Assembly: GCA_009845505.1 (NCBI GenBank) | Contig: VXZL01000236.1 | Location: forward strand, 3,539-9,414 | Reading direction: 5' to 3' | DNA from: Candidatus Poribacteria bacterium | Lineage (GTDB): Bacteria; Poribacteria; WGA-4E; WGA-3G | DNA length: 5,876 bases | Part shown: positions 3,879 to 5,876 of the stretch, piece after piece | Layout: every line of letters begins with the position of its first letter | Numbering within the stretch: the first letter of the stretch is position 1 | Made by a program: the position numbers and the translations under genes | The notes under the pieces: generated by a model | Told to the model about the DNA's origin: nothing | Databases searched by the model: none | Seen by the model: the letters and a program-made list of their open reading frames with translations, nothing else

Positions 3879-5672
3879 CTATTTCCGTATCAACATCTTA
3901 CGCGTTGCAGTAAATTCACCTGCTTTCAGAGTATAGAAATACAAACCACTCGCCACAGACTCCCCGACATCATTTTTGCCATCCCAATACGCCGCACGGC
4001 TTTTGCTCTGATACACGCCTGCAGGTTGATGTCCTAACGCCAGCCTCCGAACTAACTTCCCATCTGCTGCATAGATGGTGACCGTCACCTCGGCAGGTTT
4101 GGCAAGTTGATAGGGTATCCACGTTTCGGGGTTGAACGGGTTGGGGTAGTTGGATAAGAGGACTGTTTCTTTGGGGGCTGCTTCTGATAGCATAGGTGCT
4201 GCTAAATCGTCAATGTAAAGATCCAGCCTATCTCCCCATCGGTTGAACTGAAAAAAGTAAGTGGGGGCGTGATTGTTGTTTCCCTCGCGAAATAACGCGG
4301 TGTCCAAGTTGTACCCACGATAGGTCACCACTTGATCACCAGCGATATGATCAAATCGGATTTTCGGGTACCCTTCGACAATTCGTTGTCCACTTGACCA
4401 ATGGGTTTTGATAAAGCCTGTATCAATAGAGTTTGGTTCCCAATCGTCTGCACTTGACCAGCGGATTTGATAAGGCACGGTAACCCTGGTGTTGTTTCTA
4501 ATCCTGAATACTTCCCTGGGGTGTCCAATCAGATCCAAATTAGCAGGAACGGTATTCAACAACGCTCTTATATTTCTTGAAGGAGCTGCGTACCCCTCGG
4601 TTTCATTATCTGTAGCGGTAATAATTCCTACGAGCGTCCCTTGGCCATTAAGTACAGGACCTCCACTATTGCCGCCATGTATATCACCTTCCATGACTAA
4701 GCAGGGCCCTCCACTTGGTAAACACTGACTGTTTATGCCTCTAAGGAAATCTCCCTTGGTCCAGTTCCACAGTCGGTTTCCAGGATTTCCCAAGATATGA
4801 ACTGCATCCCCTTTTTTCATGCTATCTTCAACGTTTTTACTGAAGTCGTGTTTGATCTCCCGGGCGGTAGGTGAAAGCTGATCCAACTGGACGATTGCAA
4901 GATCATTTCTAACATGTTGTGCCACGACTCGCCCATTGGAAACGTAATCACGGTCTGCAAGCCAGTCCAAATTTTCAAAATAGAAGTCTTCCTTCTTGTT
5001 CAATACTCCCTGTTGGTCTCGCCAGGGAAAAAACACATATATATCCGTAGCACCTCTTATGACATGTTCATTGGTAACAATGAGTCTGCGATCCTTGTCA
5101 ATCAAGACTCCGCTTCCTTTACCAAATGATCCATTTCTTGTTATAGTCTGTATCCACACTACAGAATCCATTGCCTGAGCGTAGATTTGCCGTCCAAGTA
5201 GCTCTGGAAGACGCGGATTACCAGGGATGGTATGCGAGCCGCCGTTCCGGTATTCATACAAAGTCGCTGTCTCTAAACTCCATCTACCGCGATTGCTTTT
5301 CAGGAAATCCCCCTCGGTCGTTTCCACGACTGTAAATGCTTTAGAGGGGTGTATCCAAAATGGCGCGCTGTCTCTTGTCGCGTGGTCAACTGGCTTAATC
5401 TCGCTACCACCACGTTCTACATAGATATACACCCATGGATCCCCTTGTGGAACAGACAAGTTCCGAGTACCACCGGGTTCAACCTTATAATATCCATCTG
5501 TCCGCCAGCCCGCTGGCCAATTTCCACTGGCAGGTAACCATCTGGAGTACACCACGAAGGCAGGTTCTGTGGCACTGCCGTTCGTAATACGATAATCGGC
5601 TGTTGCGAACTGCGTTGATGTGAGGGTTCCTGCCACCAAAACACATATCAAACAAAAAAGTCTCTTATACAT
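3879..5672 (-). CDS. Exported trypsin-like serine protease with C-terminal FlgD/T9SS-type sorting domain
   Basis: This 597-residue protein begins with a signal peptide (MYKRLF, then a hydrophobic core, ending near ATA/DY at 25-27). Residues 27-150 form a Trp/Gly-rich beta domain (RITNGS, PAGWRTDGYY, FWIHPS) that recalls DUF1036-like domains. A trypsin-fold peptidase follows at about 160-385, with triad His203 (VTNEHV), Asp257 (RNDLAIV) and Ser336 (GGNSGGPV), all present. Residues 388-490 form a second beta domain opening with a similar FRIRNNT. Residues 501-597 are a sorting tail (SNYPNPFNPETW, VASGLYFYTL, RKMLI) of the FlgD-Ig/type IX secretion kind. The mature protein has only two Cys, 317 and 324, perhaps a disulfide before the active Ser. 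AAGGGAG (5684-5678) sits 5 nt before the ATG. The likely role is proteolysis at the cell surface or outside the cell; the substrate is unknown. Confidence 0.85.
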   Translation of the reverse strand: MYKRLFCLICVLVAGTLTSTQFATADYRITNGSATEPAFVVYSRWLPASGNWPAGWRTDGYYKVEPGGTRNLSVPQGDPWVYIYVERGGSEIKPVDHATRDSAPFWIHPSKAFTVVETTEGDFLKSNRGRWSLETATLYEYRNGGSHTIPGNPRLPELLGRQIYAQAMDSVVWIQTITRNGSFGKGSGVLIDKDRRLIVTNEHVIRGATDIYVFFPWRDQQGVLNKKEDFYFENLDWLADRDYVSNGRVVAQHVRNDLAIVQLDQLSPTAREIKHDFSKNVEDSMKKGDAVHILGNPGNRLWNWTKGDFLRGINSQCLPSGGPCLVMEGDIHGGNSGGPVLNGQGTLVGIITATDNETEGYAAPSRNIRALLNTVPANLDLIGHPREVFRIRNNTRVTVPYQIRWSSADDWEPNSIDTGFIKTHWSSGQRIVEGYPKIRFDHIAGDQVVTYRGYNLDTALFREGNNNHAPTYFFQFNRWGDRLDLYIDDLAAPMLSEAAPKETVLLSNYPNPFNPETWIPYQLAKPAEVTVTIYAADGKLVRRLALGHQPAGVYQSKSRAAYWDGKNDVGESVASGLYFYTLKAGEFTATRKMLIRK

Positions 5673-5677
5673 TCATT

Positions 5678-5684
5678 CTCCCTT
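5678..5684 (-). promoter_or_regulatory. Ribosome binding site of the protease gene
   Basis: AAGGGAG on the minus strand is followed by five bases (AATGA) and the ATG at 5672. Another ATG (5676) is only one base from the site and out of frame, so 5672 is the right start. Confidence 0.7.
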
Positions 5685-5740
5685 TCCGATTTAGGAATCC
5701 GTTCAAAAAAATTCAAACTAAAGTATGGGGTAATTGATCC

Positions 5741-5759
5741 ATTCGCAGCAATTGCGAAT
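5741..5759. repeat. Inverted repeat in the protease leader
   Basis: ATTCGCA (5741-5747) and TGCGAAT (5753-5759) are perfect 7-bp arms around a 5-nt loop, about 20 nt downstream of the predicted transcription start. It could be a dimeric repressor site or an mRNA hairpin. The flanking ATTGCGAATTGCG also forms a short direct repeat. No known regulator can be assigned. Confidence 0.4.
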
Positions 5760-5785
5760 TGCGTCTTTTGACAACTTAATGTGAA

Positions 5786-5821
5786 AGTATAGCAAACCTT
5801 GCAGAAAAAGTCATTTTTTTT
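5786..5821 (-). promoter_or_regulatory. Extended -10 promoter of the protease gene, with A-tract
   Basis: On the minus strand, TGC directly precedes TATACT (5791-5786), an extended -10 element with five of six matches. ATGACT (5814-5809, four of six, including the TGAC core) lies 17 bp upstream. An unbroken run of eight A (5821-5814) abuts the -35 box like an UP element. Transcription would start near 5779, giving a leader of about 107 nt. Confidence 0.65.
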
Positions 5822-5876
5822 ACGAAATAAGTAGTTTTGGGATTGGTTAAATTACGCGAGTTTGATAAAGGTAGGA

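Noticed and set aside
3496..3879. Overlapping ORFs on both strands across the start of the Rpn gene
   Set aside because: They have no ribosome binding site, and their Ser/Arg/Leu-rich composition is typical of shadow frames of the nuclease gene.
4325..5644. Several 60-80 codon ORFs on both strands inside the protease gene
   Set aside because: They are shadows of a long frame with clear domains and catalytic residues; none has start signals or recognisable motifs.
5768..5793. Plus-strand promoter with TTGACA at 5768
   Set aside because: The only -10-like sequence is 14 bp away, too close, and the same bases are better explained by the minus-strand extended -10 promoter.

Overview
The window looks like a chromosomal segment of an uncultured bacterium, most likely Candidatus Poribacteria or a close relative. 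The main clue is the C-terminal tail of the large secreted protein: NYPNPFNPETWIPYQL, then AADGKLVR, GHQPAG, AAYWDG and ATRKMLI. I recognise this wording from memory as typical of poribacterial secreted proteins; it was not searched. Base composition is moderate.

Layout, left to right. (1) The plus-strand gene anmK, a cell-wall recycling kinase, lacks only its first one or few codons. (2) A small one-helix membrane protein with a charged C-terminal coiled coil has its own strong promoter. (3) A 407-base stretch without an intact gene holds a 61-nt element that can fold as a four-way junction. It also holds the decayed N-terminal end of a DUF4268-type gene (8-bp duplication in its start region, one-base deletion). 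(4) A 185-residue protein of unknown function carries a DGNHR motif. (5) Convergent to it, on the minus strand, is an Rpn-family nuclease locus. (6) Upstream of that, also on the minus strand, is a 597-residue exported trypsin-like serine protease with a FlgD/T9SS-type sorting tail, preceded by a convincing extended -10 promoter.

The most interesting part is the Rpn locus (2660-3754). Rpn genes are known as genes-within-genes: a toxic full-length nuclease (RpnL) and a separately translated C-terminal antitoxin (RpnS), with a helix built from four-residue repeats that vary in number. The layout here fits. An internal in-frame ATG at 2926 sits 8 nt after a perfect AGGAGG and opens an 88-residue ORF. 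That ORF has five tetrads ending in Gly, and two of them are encoded by an exact 12-bp tandem repeat. The toxin start, by contrast, has no Shine-Dalgarno and is probably near-leaderless. An in-frame TGA also cuts the long frame after residue 232, so the nuclease domain is separated from the C-terminal domain while the antitoxin ORF stays whole.

There is no sign of one large operon. The plus-strand genes are separated by promoters or long gaps, and the two minus-strand genes each have their own promoter-like sequence. Together, the Rpn locus, the DUF4268 remnant and the unknown gene suggest a small accessory or defence patch between housekeeping (anmK) and secretion genes.
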